The notes: generated from the sequence alone by a model not told the origin. DNA of 50,824 nucleotides from Candidatus Scalindua sediminis (GCA_008636105.1 VSDH01000018.1:1-50824), one strand, 5' to 3'; numbered from the stretch's first letter, positions 36,329 through 45,445 are shown. Numbers and translations are program-made.

Positions 36329-37932
36329 GATCTACTCCTTTCTAGGATATCAGTCAAGGTATTTACTATTTTACGTTCCTGCTTATCATTTAAATTTAAT
36401 ATTTCCTTTAACGCTATTCCTATATGCGGTATGTACTTCTTTATGTATGATTTTTTCTTGATCTCTTCAGCAGCTTTCTTTTTTCTCTTGATGAATTTAG
36501 ATAAATGGCGTCCACATTCTTGCAAGGCCAGTTTAATTTCTTTTTCAATCTCAGGATAGGGTGCTATTGATTCTTTACTCTCTGATGTAAATGGAACCCA
36601 GACCGATGCAAGGTGTACCATGAGGATAACAGGTCCAGTAGGCAACGCACCTGAGGATTGTTGAAGCCCATAATTTCTCCATGTGGTATTTATTACCGAT
36701 TCAGTAATGACGCATGCAGACTGCTGATATTGTAAAGGTACTCTATTAGCAAATCTTAATAACCTTATTAATCCCTCTTCGGGCAAATCTCCTCCATATG
36801 CTAATCCAACCTCAACTAGAAAGGGATTACCCCGATACACAGTTGGTGCGCGTGTATTAGATACGAAGAAATCTGCATTAATCTGTTTCTTAAGACCATG
36901 TATGATAAGCTCATCTCCGATTGGCGAGATACAGTCTGTGGGAGGGTTCATGATTTTTGTTAGCTTGATTGCTTTGTAAAGGGCATCGGCTTCCTGGGCG
37001 GCAATCCTTGTTGGTCTGGCTTTTTCGTATAAATTGGCCTTCTTGCAGATTTCTTTTGCAACCTTCGCACTCACTCTGGAAAAATCTTTCATGAGAAACG
37101 ACTGAAGTTTTTTTGCTTTTGTATCATGAAGCATCTTTATCAATATTCCCAGCTCTATTCCATATGGATGAGGTTTTATCTCTTTTGGCTCAACCGGTAA
37201 TTCCTTTGATGTTTTGGAATATCTTATCTTCTCTCCTTCAGGGTTTATGTATATTATGTCTGCATGAGGATTGGCAATGGCGGTTTGTTCAATATAATCG
37301 TCTACAGATTGTCGGCCTTTTTGATATTTTGCTTCCAGTTCAATAACGACTTTTGTTCCGTGTTTGGTGTCCCATTTAACTTCCACATCCTTTATGATTT
37401 TCGGTTCGTTCCTTTGCGTATCTATTACCAGGCTGTAATGGTGGGCAGGTTTTTTTGGAGATATTTTTGAAGTTATTAATACCGGCTTGCCAGTTGTCAA
37501 TTGACCATACATTCCTGCTGCTGATATTCCTATACCCTGTTGACCTCTTGACATCTTAAGTCTGTGAAACTTTGAGCCGTAGAGCAGCTTGCCAAATATT
37601 CTGGGCATCTGCGATTTCAGGATACCAGGCCCATTGTCCTCGATAGTAACTCTAAATCTACCTTCTGCATTATTCACCTGTTCTATATTGATCTTAATAT
37701 CAGGGAGAATCTTTGCTTCTTCACAGGCATCAAGTGAGTTATCCATGCCTTCTTTAATTGTAGTAAGCAGAGCCTTCCTGGGATTGTCAAATCCAAGTAA
37801 ATGCCTATTCTTTGTGAAGAATTCGCTGACGGATATTTCCCTTTGTCCTTTCGCAAGGTCATGTGCCGTAATCTTAGGCGCATGATCAGATTGCTTTTTA
37901 TTCTTTTTTGAGACTGCTTTCTTCGTTGTCAT
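36325..37932 (-). CDS. top6B: DNA topoisomerase VI subunit B (GHKL ATPase)
   Basis: Subunit B supplies the ATP-driven gate of TopoVI. The 535-residue protein has the GHKL ATPase motifs: N-box KEGMDNSLDACEEA (E61, N65), EDNGPGI (98-104), GQQGIGISAAGMYGQL (130-145) and the GTKVVIELE strand. The transducer domain and the ending near residues 500-535 follow, with basic KRKKKAAEEIKKK stretches. The length is close to archaeal Top6B without the extra C-terminal Ig fold seen in some. It lies ten bases after the archaemetzincin gene and overlaps top6A, so the three form one operon. Confidence 0.95.
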   Translation of the reverse strand: MTTKKAVSKKNKKQSDHAPKITAHDLAKGQREISVSEFFTKNRHLLGFDNPRKALLTTIKEGMDNSLDACEEAKILPDIKINIEQVNNAEGRFRVTIEDNGPGILKSQMPRIFGKLLYGSKFHRLKMSRGQQGIGISAAGMYGQLTTGKPVLITSKISPKKPAHHYSLVIDTQRNEPKIIKDVEVKWDTKHGTKVVIELEAKYQKGRQSVDDYIEQTAIANPHADIIYINPEGEKIRYSKTSKELPVEPKEIKPHPYGIELGILIKMLHDTKAKKLQSFLMKDFSRVSAKVAKEICKKANLYEKARPTRIAAQEADALYKAIKLTKIMNPPTDCISPIGDELIIHGLKKQINADFFVSNTRAPTVYRGNPFLVEVGLAYGGDLPEEGLIRLLRFANRVPLQYQQSACVITESVINTTWRNYGLQQSSGALPTGPVILMVHLASVWVPFTSESKESIAPYPEIEKEIKLALQECGRHLSKFIKRKKKAAEEIKKKSYIKKYIPHIGIALKEILNLNDKQERKIVNTLTDILERSRS

Positions 37933-37942
37933 TCCTTAATCC

Positions 37943-38587
37943 TTAAAGTTTTTTCCCGTTATTTATGGTCTTTGTACAAGTATCGCAAAAGGTCGGACCT
38001 TTTCGATCTGTATCTCCCAGCGTATTTGAAAAAAACATTACGCAGTTACTATTTGTGCAATGACGTAATCCATATGTGTGTCCCAACTCATGAACTGCTT
38101 CAGTGACTGTCCTCTTTTTAAATAGAGCGATATCTTCCGGCAAATCACAAAATTCCTGTCTCAGCCTTACCAAAGAGATTAACGCCACTTTCCTCGCTAT
38201 ATCGGCTTCTCCAAATACAAACGTTAACTCTGGAACAAATAAATCCACATCTGCTATTCCTAATATTCTATCATATCCTGATAATTTTAAATTGTGTATT
38301 CGTTTCAGAATTCGTGTTGAATGATACTGCCTTCGCTTCTTATTGTATGCGTAATTTGGGTCTTCTTGCTCTTCTCCAAGATCTATCTTCATATTGAATC
38401 TTTCTGCAAGCTCTTTTTGAGTGTAATATAAAATCTCTTTATCTATAGATCCTATAGGAATGATACAAATTTTCTTTTCCATCTCTATATTCTTAGTATG
38501 GCCTATTTTTATGGCTATACTTTCTACTAATATTAAAAGTACTATTAAAATTGGAAATTTTCTATAGTTTTTTAGGATATATTCCAT
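37943..38587 (-). CDS. amzA: Archaemetzincin family metalloprotease
   Basis: A 214-residue protein with the diagnostic archaemetzincin zinc signature HELGHTYGLRHCTNSNCVMF near residues 167-186: HExxHxxGxxHC plus a second cysteine. A further CDTC follows near 205, completing the second zinc site. Archaemetzincins are proteases found in archaea, some bacteria and vertebrates; natural substrates are mostly unknown. The N-terminus has a hydrophobic anchor (about 10-30), which may be a signal or an incorrect start, as cytosolic family members lack it. It is the first gene of the TopoVI operon. The protease role is inferred from the motif. Confidence 0.9.
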   Translation of the reverse strand: MEYILKNYRKFPILIVLLILVESIAIKIGHTKNIEMEKKICIIPIGSIDKEILYYTQKELAERFNMKIDLGEEQEDPNYAYNKKRRQYHSTRILKRIHNLKLSGYDRILGIADVDLFVPELTFVFGEADIARKVALISLVRLRQEFCDLPEDIALFKKRTVTEAVHELGHTYGLRHCTNSNCVMFFSNTLGDTDRKGPTFCDTCTKTINNGKKL

Positions 38588-38948
38588 GCTTTTTCAAAAG
38601 TTTTTCCCCTGTAAATAGTATTTAAAGAACATAAAATTCCACAAGCCATTAGTTACAGAATTTACATAACGGCATACTCGATTCACTTTTTGCGTTTGGA
38701 GATTAAAAAAAACTGATTGACGAGTTTTTAGGAAGTCAACATTCAATCTAGTATTTTTTTAAGAAGATTATATCAACTACCTGTACGGATGGCATGGCTA
38801 GACGTTATTTGGGAGGGTAAAAATTAAATGAGATTTTTCGGGTTACAGCCAGTTTCTTCACACAACAATTACAGATTGTAGAAAGAAAATCCGGATCCTA
38901 GAGTTTACTGATATTACCAGTGTTTCCAATGAGCGCGAACTTCCAAGT
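38588..38948. other. Intergenic stretch upstream of the TopoVI operon
   Basis: 361 bases between the archaemetzincin gene and the small orphan at 38949, both on the minus strand. No convincing promoter, terminator hairpin or repeat copy was identified. A TTGTGG with TACTAT 18 bases on, near 38609-38638 on the minus strand, is a weak promoter candidate for the operon. Confidence 0.35.
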
Positions 38949-39188
38949 TCAAAATTCGCCATTTAAATTGGCATTTAAGCCAGTCGCATGGGTCTTAATT
39001 ATTTCGAGTGCCTGTGATTCTGTAAAACCTTCCCTGCACAGGGAGGTGTAAAAGTTACGCATAAGTTTAGCCATGAGATTTTGTAAATCCATGCACTGTG
39101 GCAATATCCCTTTTAAAAAGAGCAAGCCCTGTTCCACTTCGATTTTTGCCATCAAGCGTTCCAGATTGTCGTCCGCTGCATCTCCCAT
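38949..39188 (-). CDS. Small orphan protein of unknown function
   Basis: A 79-residue helical protein with AAGGA eight bases before its ATG. The first half is acidic, and the C-terminal half (FYTSLCREGFTESQALEIIKTHATG) reads like the helix-turn-helix-like small domain that occurs in phage or uncharacterised bacterial proteins, ending in a flexible tail. No motif or family was recognised. It is upstream of the archaemetzincin gene by 361 bases on the same strand and might be part of the same functional unit, but distance argues for its own transcript. Confidence 0.5.
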   Translation of the reverse strand: MGDAADDNLERLMAKIEVEQGLLFLKGILPQCMDLQNLMAKLMRNFYTSLCREGFTESQALEIIKTHATGLNANLNGEF

Positions 39189-39727
39189 TATATAAATATC
39201 CTTATAAGCAAAAAGTAAATCATCGTTATTAATATAATTAGGCTGAATTGGACTCCTAGATGTTTAATTCTATCTAAAACCAAATGCATTGTCTTCCTTT
39301 GCTATATATTGTAGAAAATCACCGTTACTATACAACACTTGGGCGAAAAGTCAAGTTGTTTTTTTTAAATTTTTTAAACGTAAACGTATTTAGTGTTTTT
39401 ATTCTGAGGCTTTTTATTTCCTTTACAATAACAGCGTATTTTGTTAATTTGCTCTTAAGCAAACCTAAACAAGCGTTCCTGCCATTTGGCAAACATGTGA
39501 GGCCTCCAACAGATAGAAAAATAAAATTACGAGTTAAGCCCTTTTTGAGCATTAAAAGGAGACAAAAAAGTGTTGTATACTCTTTTGTTTCTTCTTTATT
39601 TACAAGAGGGTTATGTCAATTATGGGTTGAAGAGCATGTTTTTGTAGAAGATAGAATGGGGACTTACGTTAATGTTTAACAGGCCGTTCAAGAATTAAGA
39701 TTATGGAAAAATATGTATTGAAAAAAA
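39189..39727. other. Intergenic stretch upstream of the CPBP gene
   Basis: 539 bases between divergent genes. It contains AT-rich runs around 39358-39376 and the repeat AAACGTAAACGTATTTAG at 39377-39394. A 131-codon open frame on the plus strand (39284-39679) and a 74-codon frame on the minus strand overlap here, but neither has a clear protein signature. No repeat copy of the types seen elsewhere was found. Confidence 0.4.
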
Positions 39728-40684
39728 ATGAAAAAATATAAGAAATTAATCCTCTTATTTTTAATAATAATAGCTTTTAGTTGTATCATTAGCCCTATTG
39801 TAAAAATACCTTTGGATTTTATGTTAGAAAGGACCAATTTTTTAACCGAAGCTGTTGACTATAAAGATGGCGTATATGATTTTGGCAAGGTAATGAGGCG
39901 AGTATTAATGTTAGCAGCCTTAATAGTATTCATCTTTTTCGGGAAATCATTGAAAATAGTCACTTTGATTTCTTCGGCTATAAGACTAAGACAAGGTTTT
40001 TTCAGGCAATTCCTTTTTGGGTTTTTAATGGCGGGAATCTCGCTACTCATCTATTATTCTCTTGCGATTCTTTTTGGTGCGTGGATGATTCATGTAGATT
40101 TTGATTCAGTAGGAATTATAGTATCGAAGATTATTAAGTATGTCTTATTGGGTTGTCTTATAGGATTTATCGAAGAAGCGTTTTTTAGAGGATTTATCTT
40201 GCAGTCTTTTATGGAGGATATGTCCTTGCCGGTGGCCGTATGCGCCTGTAGCTTGATTTACTCTATGCTTCACTTTTTCAGAGCTGATGTCCACGTTGCC
40301 ACAGGGTTTCAGGCATTTGTTGGTTTTACAACTATAATACAGTTTTTTAAACCTCTTTTTTTTCAGTTTATTAACAACTTGCCATCAATTATCGGACTTT
40401 TTCTAGTCAGCGTAGTGCTTTCTTATGCCTTTATTCAAACGAAATCATTATATCTTTCTATAGGTTTACATTCGGGATGGATATTTATGATGAAGGCAGA
40501 CGGCCTCTTCCTTGTTCGTATCCGAGAAATGTGGGGGTGGTTCTTCGGTGACAGTAAACTGGTGACAGGAATTCTTGTATGGTTTTTTTTATTGTGCATA
40601 TTAGTGGTAATTAAAAGAATTTATAATAATACGCATCGTTTTGGAGTGAATATAGATGGAGAAAACCTTAAAAGAGCTTGCTAG
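39728..40684 (+). CDS. CPBP-family intramembrane metalloprotease
   Basis: A 318-residue polytopic membrane protein with about eight helices. The CPBP (Abi/Rce1-like) signature is present: EE at 149-150 with R154 in FIEEAFFRGF, H182 in MLHFFRA, and a third motif GLHSGW near 247. Such proteins cleave or modify membrane-bound substrates, including bacteriocin self-immunity and anti-sigma factors. No partner is indicated, except that lpxD starts within its 3' end. The ribosome site is weak. It starts the lipid A block, which may be chance. Confidence 0.82.
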   Translation: MKKYKKLILLFLIIIAFSCIISPIVKIPLDFMLERTNFLTEAVDYKDGVYDFGKVMRRVLMLAALIVFIFFGKSLKIVTLISSAIRLRQGFFRQFLFGFLMAGISLLIYYSLAILFGAWMIHVDFDSVGIIVSKIIKYVLLGCLIGFIEEAFFRGFILQSFMEDMSLPVAVCACSLIYSMLHFFRADVHVATGFQAFVGFTTIIQFFKPLFFQFINNLPSIIGLFLVSVVLSYAFIQTKSLYLSIGLHSGWIFMMKADGLFLVRIREMWGWFFGDSKLVTGILVWFFLLCILVVIKRIYNNTHRFGVNIDGENLKRAC

Positions 40685-41699
40685 TTACGTTGGTGGAGAC
40701 GTAATCGGAGATGAAAACGTAAGGATAAAAGGTGTAATGACAATAGAGGAAGCCAAAGAAGGATATATTACTTTTGTATCCAATGAGAAATATATAAGAA
40801 AGCTCAATCAAACAAAGGCTTCCGCTATCATAATATCACCGAAAGTAAAGGCCGAAGATAAAAACCTGTTGATAACCAAGAATCCATATCTGGCATATGC
40901 AAAGATTTTTGATTTAATGATGAATCCGGAAACGATATATCCGGGCACAAGGGATGATTCTGCTAAAATAAGTAAGTCGGCAACTATAGGTTCAGATGTA
41001 ACTATTTATCCATATGTTTTTATAGGTGAAAATACAAAGATAGCTGATAAGGTAGTATTATATCCAGGCGTTTATGTGGGAGATGATTGTCAAATAGGAA
41101 AGGATACAATAATACATCCGAATACGGCAATCTATAAGGGAACCAAAATAGGCGAACGTGTAACGATTCATAGTAACGTTGTTCTTGGCTGCAATGGCTA
41201 TGGATATGCTCCCGATGGGAGAAAATATTATAAAATCCCTCAAGTTGGAATTACCGTAATCGAAGATGATGTTGACATAGGTGCTAGTACTACGATAAAT
41301 CGTGCTGTGTTGGGAGAAACGAGAATCAAGAGAGGCACAAAGATAGACAGCCTGGTAATAATTGCCCACAATGTCGAGATTGGTGAGGATACATTAGTAA
41401 CTTCACAGGTTGGTATTGCCGGTACTGTTAAGATTGGGAATCACGTAATCTTAGGAGGCGGGTCAGGCGTAGCTGGACATATTAAGGTGGGAGACGATGT
41501 TACGGTTGGCGGGTGGTCGGGAGTTATAAAGGATTTGCCTCCTGGCGGCACATATTTAGGTACACCTGCAATAGGAATTGCAAGAATGAGAAGGTGCTAT
41601 ATAGCTATACAAAAGTTGCCAGAAATGAGAGAGACCATAAAGAATCTACAGAAAAAGGTTGAACAATTAGAGAAGCGGGAGGAAAAATGCAAAGATTAG
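40656..41699 (+). CDS. lpxD: UDP-3-O-(3-hydroxyacyl)glucosamine N-acyltransferase
   Basis: LpxD adds the second acyl chain in lipid A synthesis. The 347-residue protein has an N-terminal uridine-binding domain (about 1-105) followed by a left-handed beta-helix of hexapeptide repeats (about 106-290). The catalytic histidine lies in IIAHNVEIGED near 243. The C-terminal helical arm closes the protein. GGAGTG lies seven bases before the ATG. It overlaps the CPBP gene by 29 bases and lpxI by 13, so translation is coupled. Its presence supports an outer membrane with lipid A. Confidence 0.95.
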   Translation: MEKTLKELASYVGGDVIGDENVRIKGVMTIEEAKEGYITFVSNEKYIRKLNQTKASAIIISPKVKAEDKNLLITKNPYLAYAKIFDLMMNPETIYPGTRDDSAKISKSATIGSDVTIYPYVFIGENTKIADKVVLYPGVYVGDDCQIGKDTIIHPNTAIYKGTKIGERVTIHSNVVLGCNGYGYAPDGRKYYKIPQVGITVIEDDVDIGASTTINRAVLGETRIKRGTKIDSLVIIAHNVEIGEDTLVTSQVGIAGTVKIGNHVILGGGSGVAGHIKVGDDVTVGGWSGVIKDLPPGGTYLGTPAIGIARMRRCYIAIQKLPEMRETIKNLQKKVEQLEKREEKCKD

Positions 41700-42505
41700 G
41701 CTTAATTGCCGGTAATGGCCGTTTCCCAATTCTCTTTGCTCAGAGTGCAAAGGCTAAAGGCATAAGCATAATCGCAGTTGCTATTGAAGATGAAGCTTCT
41801 CCAGAAATTGAAAAATATGTTGAGAAATTATATTGGGTTGGTATTGCCAGGATTGGTAAATTGATAAAGACGTTAAAGGATGAGCAAATTGAAAAGGCTG
41901 TGATGGCAGGAGGGTTAACTAAGTCCCACATTCACTCAAAGCTTAAGCTTTTAAAATTCAGACCTGACCTGAGAGCGATAAATATGTGGTATAAAAAACT
42001 AAGAAGCAAGCATGATCACTCGATATTGGAAGCTGTTGCAGAAGAATTGGCTGATGACGGCATAGAACTTATAAGTTCTATAGATTATGTGAGACATCTA
42101 ATGGCAAAGAAAGGTTGTTTAACTAAAAGGATCCCCACCGAAAGGGAAATGGCTGATGTCGAGTTTGGTTGGAAGATTGCAAAGGACATTGCAAGAATGG
42201 AGATAGGTCAGTGCATCATAGTAAAGGATAAAATAGTTCTTGCAGTTGAAGCAATTGAAGGAACAAATGAAGCTATCAAACGTGGAGGAAAACTTGGACG
42301 TGGAAATGTTGTAGTTATTAAGGTAAGTAAGAAAGGACAGGATTTACGCTTTGACGTGCCAACCATTGGCTTGGAAACAATCAATCACTTGAAAAAAGCT
42401 GGCGGATCTACTTTGGCAATAGAGGCAGAGAAAACCCTTATTCTTGATAAGGATGAGGCAATTGAGCTGGCAAATAAGGATAACATTTCAATAATTGCTT
42501 TATAG
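41687..42505 (+). CDS. lpxI: UDP-2,3-diacylglucosamine diphosphatase LpxI
   Basis: LpxI hydrolyses UDP-2,3-diacylglucosamine to lipid X, replacing LpxH in many bacteria. The 272-residue protein starts LGLIAGNGRFPILFAQSAKAKG and has the KAVMAGGLTKSHIHSKLK region and the C-terminal DUF1009 core (IAKDIARMEIGQCIIVKDKIVLAVEAIEGTNEAI, DVPTIGLETI). It directly follows lpxD with overlapping frames. GGGAGG precedes the ATG inside lpxD. The remaining lipid A genes (lpxA, lpxC, fabZ) are not in this window. Confidence 0.93.
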   Translation: MQRLGLIAGNGRFPILFAQSAKAKGISIIAVAIEDEASPEIEKYVEKLYWVGIARIGKLIKTLKDEQIEKAVMAGGLTKSHIHSKLKLLKFRPDLRAINMWYKKLRSKHDHSILEAVAEELADDGIELISSIDYVRHLMAKKGCLTKRIPTEREMADVEFGWKIAKDIARMEIGQCIIVKDKIVLAVEAIEGTNEAIKRGGKLGRGNVVVIKVSKKGQDLRFDVPTIGLETINHLKKAGGSTLAIEAEKTLILDKDEAIELANKDNISIIAL

Positions 42506-42643
42506 TATATTACCTCGTTTTTCAGCCCACCCTTAGTGAAAAGTAGAGAGTAGAGAGATTTTTTTCTAGCTACTTTCTACTGAAATACGGGTCTGGCTGG
42601 TGACCGGGCGTGCAGGCAGTCTGGTACGTCACTAATTTAGAAC

Positions 42644-45247
42644 TTATTGTCTAACCCCTGGCGAATCACCCTTTTCTCTTGCACCCGAGGTATTTGTTGT
42701 TTCGGTAGCCTGTGACTTAGATAAAAACTCCAATTTATTCTTAGCATATTCATTGTATTTACTACTTGCAGACCCTGTTAATTCCAAAATACGATTGCAC
42801 GTTTTTCTCGCATCCTCATGTCTTCCAAGCTTTATAAGTATGTTAGTAAGGTTTATATAAGGTACCGGGTTGCCAGGCGTAATACGTATTGCCTCTTTTA
42901 ATTCCTGGATGGCCTCCTGATAATGGCCTTTTTCAACATATATCTGTGCCAGTTTGTCACGCAGTTTAAACATAAAGGGGTGCAACGTTATCGCTCGTTT
43001 ATAGTATTTGATTGCATCCTTACTCATATCTTCATTTGATATACCGTCAAGGAGATGATAAGCCTGCCCAAGAGTAAATGCTGAACGATAGTCTTTGGGA
43101 TAAAGCCTCTGCAATTCCATTGCCCCGATAATTGTGTTTGTCAACCACCACATTGTTGCTTGTTCCTGCCCGCCAGAACGACTTTGTCGGGCTGGTGTAG
43201 AAAAACCTGCCAGGTCTTTCTCCATGCCCCCCACTTCTTGCTTTCGCAGCGTGCCGCGGGAGCCGCGACTTTCGCCGCCACGGTGCAAGAAAGCAGGGGG
43301 AATATTATTACCTTTTTTGTTCAGGCTAATGGCTGCCATCTTCAGATATACATTATTAAGTACATTGAGATAATTTATCTCTAAAGGATTATATTTTACC
43401 GCCATTTCATAGCTTCCCATTGCCTCAATCATTGAATTCTTATTAAGAAATTTTCGTCCTTTGTAAAAGTACATGTCTGCTTTATAAAAAAACAAACTGA
43501 AGGTGATAAGTAAAATCATTAAACATATAATTAATCCGCAGGCAATGGTTTTTACCGATCTTTCGAGTGTGGGATTATTAAACCATTTTGTAAAAATTTG
43601 TCCATCAGCCCGACTGCGTTCTGGTGGATTTGTCTGGTGGCAGGCAATAACTGATATGCCAATGAGAAACCAGAATAGTGTGATTATGGGTATGTGCCCA
43701 AAACTAAACTGGTTTTGAATAAAGTAGCTCAGACAGCTGGAGCAAATACCTATTATTAGTATTTTATCCAATCCCTTGGCTTTCTTATATCCTTTCCATA
43801 CCATTCTTGAATAGGCAAAGATGAACCAGAGATACACTCCCAGCCCTAATAACCCCCTGGATACAGTTACATCCAGAAAATCATTGTGAATCCTGTTCTG
43901 GTTTTGAAAACCTCCATGTTCTTCCTTTTCCTTGTAGACCTTTGCTAGGTATTGAGGATATATAAGGCCCAATGTATCGGGCCCAATCCCCAGAATAGGA
44001 TAGTCGTGAATAATATCAAGTCCGGTTATGTATTGAAAGACCCTCATACGCGGTGTGCCCTTCAACTGGGGTGCAAACCCGGCATCTCCTTCTGAGATGA
44101 TTGGTTTTATATCCTGAATGAACCTTCCTGTCACTGATGTCTTATCATTCATGTTATAGAAGAGAGAGATACCTACTAATACGGTTAATGTGACTATTGT
44201 TTTTGCTTTATTTGCGAGAAGGGTCTTCCTCCCAATTAGAAAGAAGAAAAATAAATTTGAAGCAATGAGACCCAAAAAGGAGGCACGGGTTTTTGTATAG
44301 TAAAATGTGATTAATAATAACGCTAAAATTCCTACATAGAGGTAAGCCTTGAAACTCCCTCTACCCCAGAAGATTTTGATAAGTACAAGTGGGATGACCA
44401 TAATAAGAAAGGCAGAAAAGAACACAGGGTGTCCAAAAGTAGCAGAAACCCTGATCCCATAACCAAAAGATGTGCTCCACTGATATAGGTCTAATCCAAA
44501 ATGCTGTAAGATACCATATACAGATGCAATACAGGCGGTTAAGATAATTACGTTTAGGAGTAAATTTAATCTCCTTCTTTGAATAAAATTTACAATAGCG
44601 TAAAATAGAAAGACATACACAAGGGTTGATATAAGCCCATCGTATCGTTTGTAAGTACCTACTAAACTTATATAAGGATTTATGGAAAAAAACGTTGCTA
44701 AAGCACTAACGAATAAAAATGCAATTATTGGCAGATTTAATGGTTGTGCCAGGCGATATGGAGGTGACAATCCCGCTTTGTGGGAATGGATGTTTCCCAA
44801 TAGGCCGCTCCACCAGCCTGACATCCCCGCCTGCCATCGGTCGGGCAGGGTTCTGGCGGGTACATCTTCCTGTCCACCCGCCCCTTGTAGTTCGCCAGCC
44901 CGACCATGTCGTTCTGGGGTCGGACGGGTCCAGCAGATAATTATCGTTTTAATAGACCAGATGGCCAGTGTGGTAAAGCCTAATATATAAAGTATCGTAA
45001 TCTTACTAAGGTCAAAGACGCTATAGATACTACCACCAAAGAGAGGGACACCACAAAAAAGAGGGACTGCAAAAATGATGACTAATAAGAGGAATATTAT
45101 TATTTGGTCACAGCGTGAGGTCAACCCCGTCGTGCCGAAGGTAGTCGCCTGAGGACGACCCTGAAGTAATCCCCAGATCCGCCTCTGGCGGGATTCGTCG
45201 GGGCGAATTTCTATCGAGCCGTGTTTGTGCTCTTTGTTTTTAGACAT
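42644..45247 (-). CDS. O-antigen ligase/Wzy-like membrane protein with C-terminal TPR repeats
   Basis: An 867-residue membrane protein. About ten to twelve hydrophobic helices span residues 50-610, with a periplasmic Wzy_C-like loop (IHDYPILGIGPDTLGLIYPQY, NRIHNDFLDV near 450-490) typical of O-antigen ligases and polymerases. The C-terminal 250 residues form TPR repeats (SAFTLGQAYHLLDGI, YYKRAITLHPFMFKLRDKLAQIYVEKGHYQEAIQELKEAI). Four stretches do not look like this family: residues 10-47, 107-168, about 536-550 and about 645-700 are read from GC-rich palindromes yet keep frame. There is no clear ribosome site. The gene is convergent with lpxI and likely acts on envelope glycans. Confidence 0.85.
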   Translation of the reverse strand: MSKNKEHKHGSIEIRPDESRQRRIWGLLQGRPQATTFGTTGLTSRCDQIIIFLLLVIIFAVPLFCGVPLFGGSIYSVFDLSKITILYILGFTTLAIWSIKTIIICWTRPTPERHGRAGELQGAGGQEDVPARTLPDRWQAGMSGWWSGLLGNIHSHKAGLSPPYRLAQPLNLPIIAFLFVSALATFFSINPYISLVGTYKRYDGLISTLVYVFLFYAIVNFIQRRRLNLLLNVIILTACIASVYGILQHFGLDLYQWSTSFGYGIRVSATFGHPVFFSAFLIMVIPLVLIKIFWGRGSFKAYLYVGILALLLITFYYTKTRASFLGLIASNLFFFFLIGRKTLLANKAKTIVTLTVLVGISLFYNMNDKTSVTGRFIQDIKPIISEGDAGFAPQLKGTPRMRVFQYITGLDIIHDYPILGIGPDTLGLIYPQYLAKVYKEKEEHGGFQNQNRIHNDFLDVTVSRGLLGLGVYLWFIFAYSRMVWKGYKKAKGLDKILIIGICSSCLSYFIQNQFSFGHIPIITLFWFLIGISVIACHQTNPPERSRADGQIFTKWFNNPTLERSVKTIACGLIICLMILLITFSLFFYKADMYFYKGRKFLNKNSMIEAMGSYEMAVKYNPLEINYLNVLNNVYLKMAAISLNKKGNNIPPAFLHRGGESRGSRGTLRKQEVGGMEKDLAGFSTPARQSRSGGQEQATMWWLTNTIIGAMELQRLYPKDYRSAFTLGQAYHLLDGISNEDMSKDAIKYYKRAITLHPFMFKLRDKLAQIYVEKGHYQEAIQELKEAIRITPGNPVPYINLTNILIKLGRHEDARKTCNRILELTGSASSKYNEYAKNKLEFLSKSQATETTNTSGAREKGDSPGVRQ
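43140..43310. repeat. In-frame GC-rich palindrome cluster in the ligase gene (3' insert)
   Basis: This stretch contains CCTGCCCGCCAGAACGAC with TCGGGCTGG downstream, then GTGCCGCGGGAGCCGCGAC and CGCCACGGTGC, all GC-rich inverted units. It encodes a proline-, glycine- and arginine-rich stretch (about 45 to 55 residues) inside the TPR linker of the ligase, with no stop codon. Confidence 0.55.
43595..43640. repeat. In-frame GC-rich palindrome in the ligase gene (third insert)
   Basis: CAGCCCGACTGCGTTCTGG with TGTCTGGTGGCAGG reproduces the CCTGCC/GGCAGG-type palindrome. It encodes PPERSRADGQ in the reading frame of the ligase, next to a transmembrane stretch. Confidence 0.45.
44744..44935. repeat. 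In-frame compound GC-rich palindromes in the ligase gene (second insert)
   Basis: CCCGCC (44826-44831) and GGCGGG (44855-44860) enclose CCTGCC and GGGCAGG, the same core as at 1521 and 3682. A second GC palindrome, CCAGCCCGAC with GGTCGGACGGG, follows at 44891-44933. Together they encode about 62 residues (107-168) rich in Arg, Gly and Pro between two transmembrane helices, with no stop. Confidence 0.6.
45107..45220. repeat. In-frame GC-rich repeat at the 5' end of the ligase gene
   Basis: GTCGTCCTCAGGCGACTACC-type (minus-strand) repeat sequence with CCGCCAGAGGCGG as a short palindrome. It encodes residues 10-47, a charged polar stretch just before the first transmembrane helix. The natural start of the protein may have been near residue 47. 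Confidence 0.45.
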
Positions 45248-45278
45248 ATTCGTTTATCGGTAATTTTGCTAGTCTTTC

Positions 45279-45445
45279 ACCTAAATTGAGCGATTTTATA
45301 TTGCATGTCAATGTAGTCGTCCACCTAGCCGGACGTTTCCCGTTGCCTGATGAGTTTATGACAATTTCATGTAAGTTACGCAACCCTTCGATACGCTCAG
45401 GGCAGGCTCTGAAGGTTGCGGCTACAAAAATCGCTCAATTTAGGA
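45279..45445. repeat. Palindromic MITE-like element, copy C
   Basis: 167 bases with termini ACCTAAATTGAGCGATTTTAT and AAAAATCGCTCAATTTAGGA. Inside, the left arm is GTCGTCC...GGACG and the right arm is CGCAACC...GGTTGCG with a long insert containing TCGATACGCTCAGGGCAGG. TTC (45276-45278) is repeated after it (45446-45448). It lies 32 bases upstream of the ligase start codon. Confidence 0.75.

Noticed and set aside
39284..39679. 131-codon open frame on the plus strand
   Set aside because: No domain, weak ribosome site, overlapped by another frame on the opposite strand, and composition like AT-rich intergenic DNA.
42506..42643. Imperfect hairpin after lpxI (GTAGAGAGTAGAGAG with CTACTTTCTACT) as a terminator
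   Set aside because: Pairing is imperfect, and the T-run lies in the loop rather than after the stem; too weak to call.
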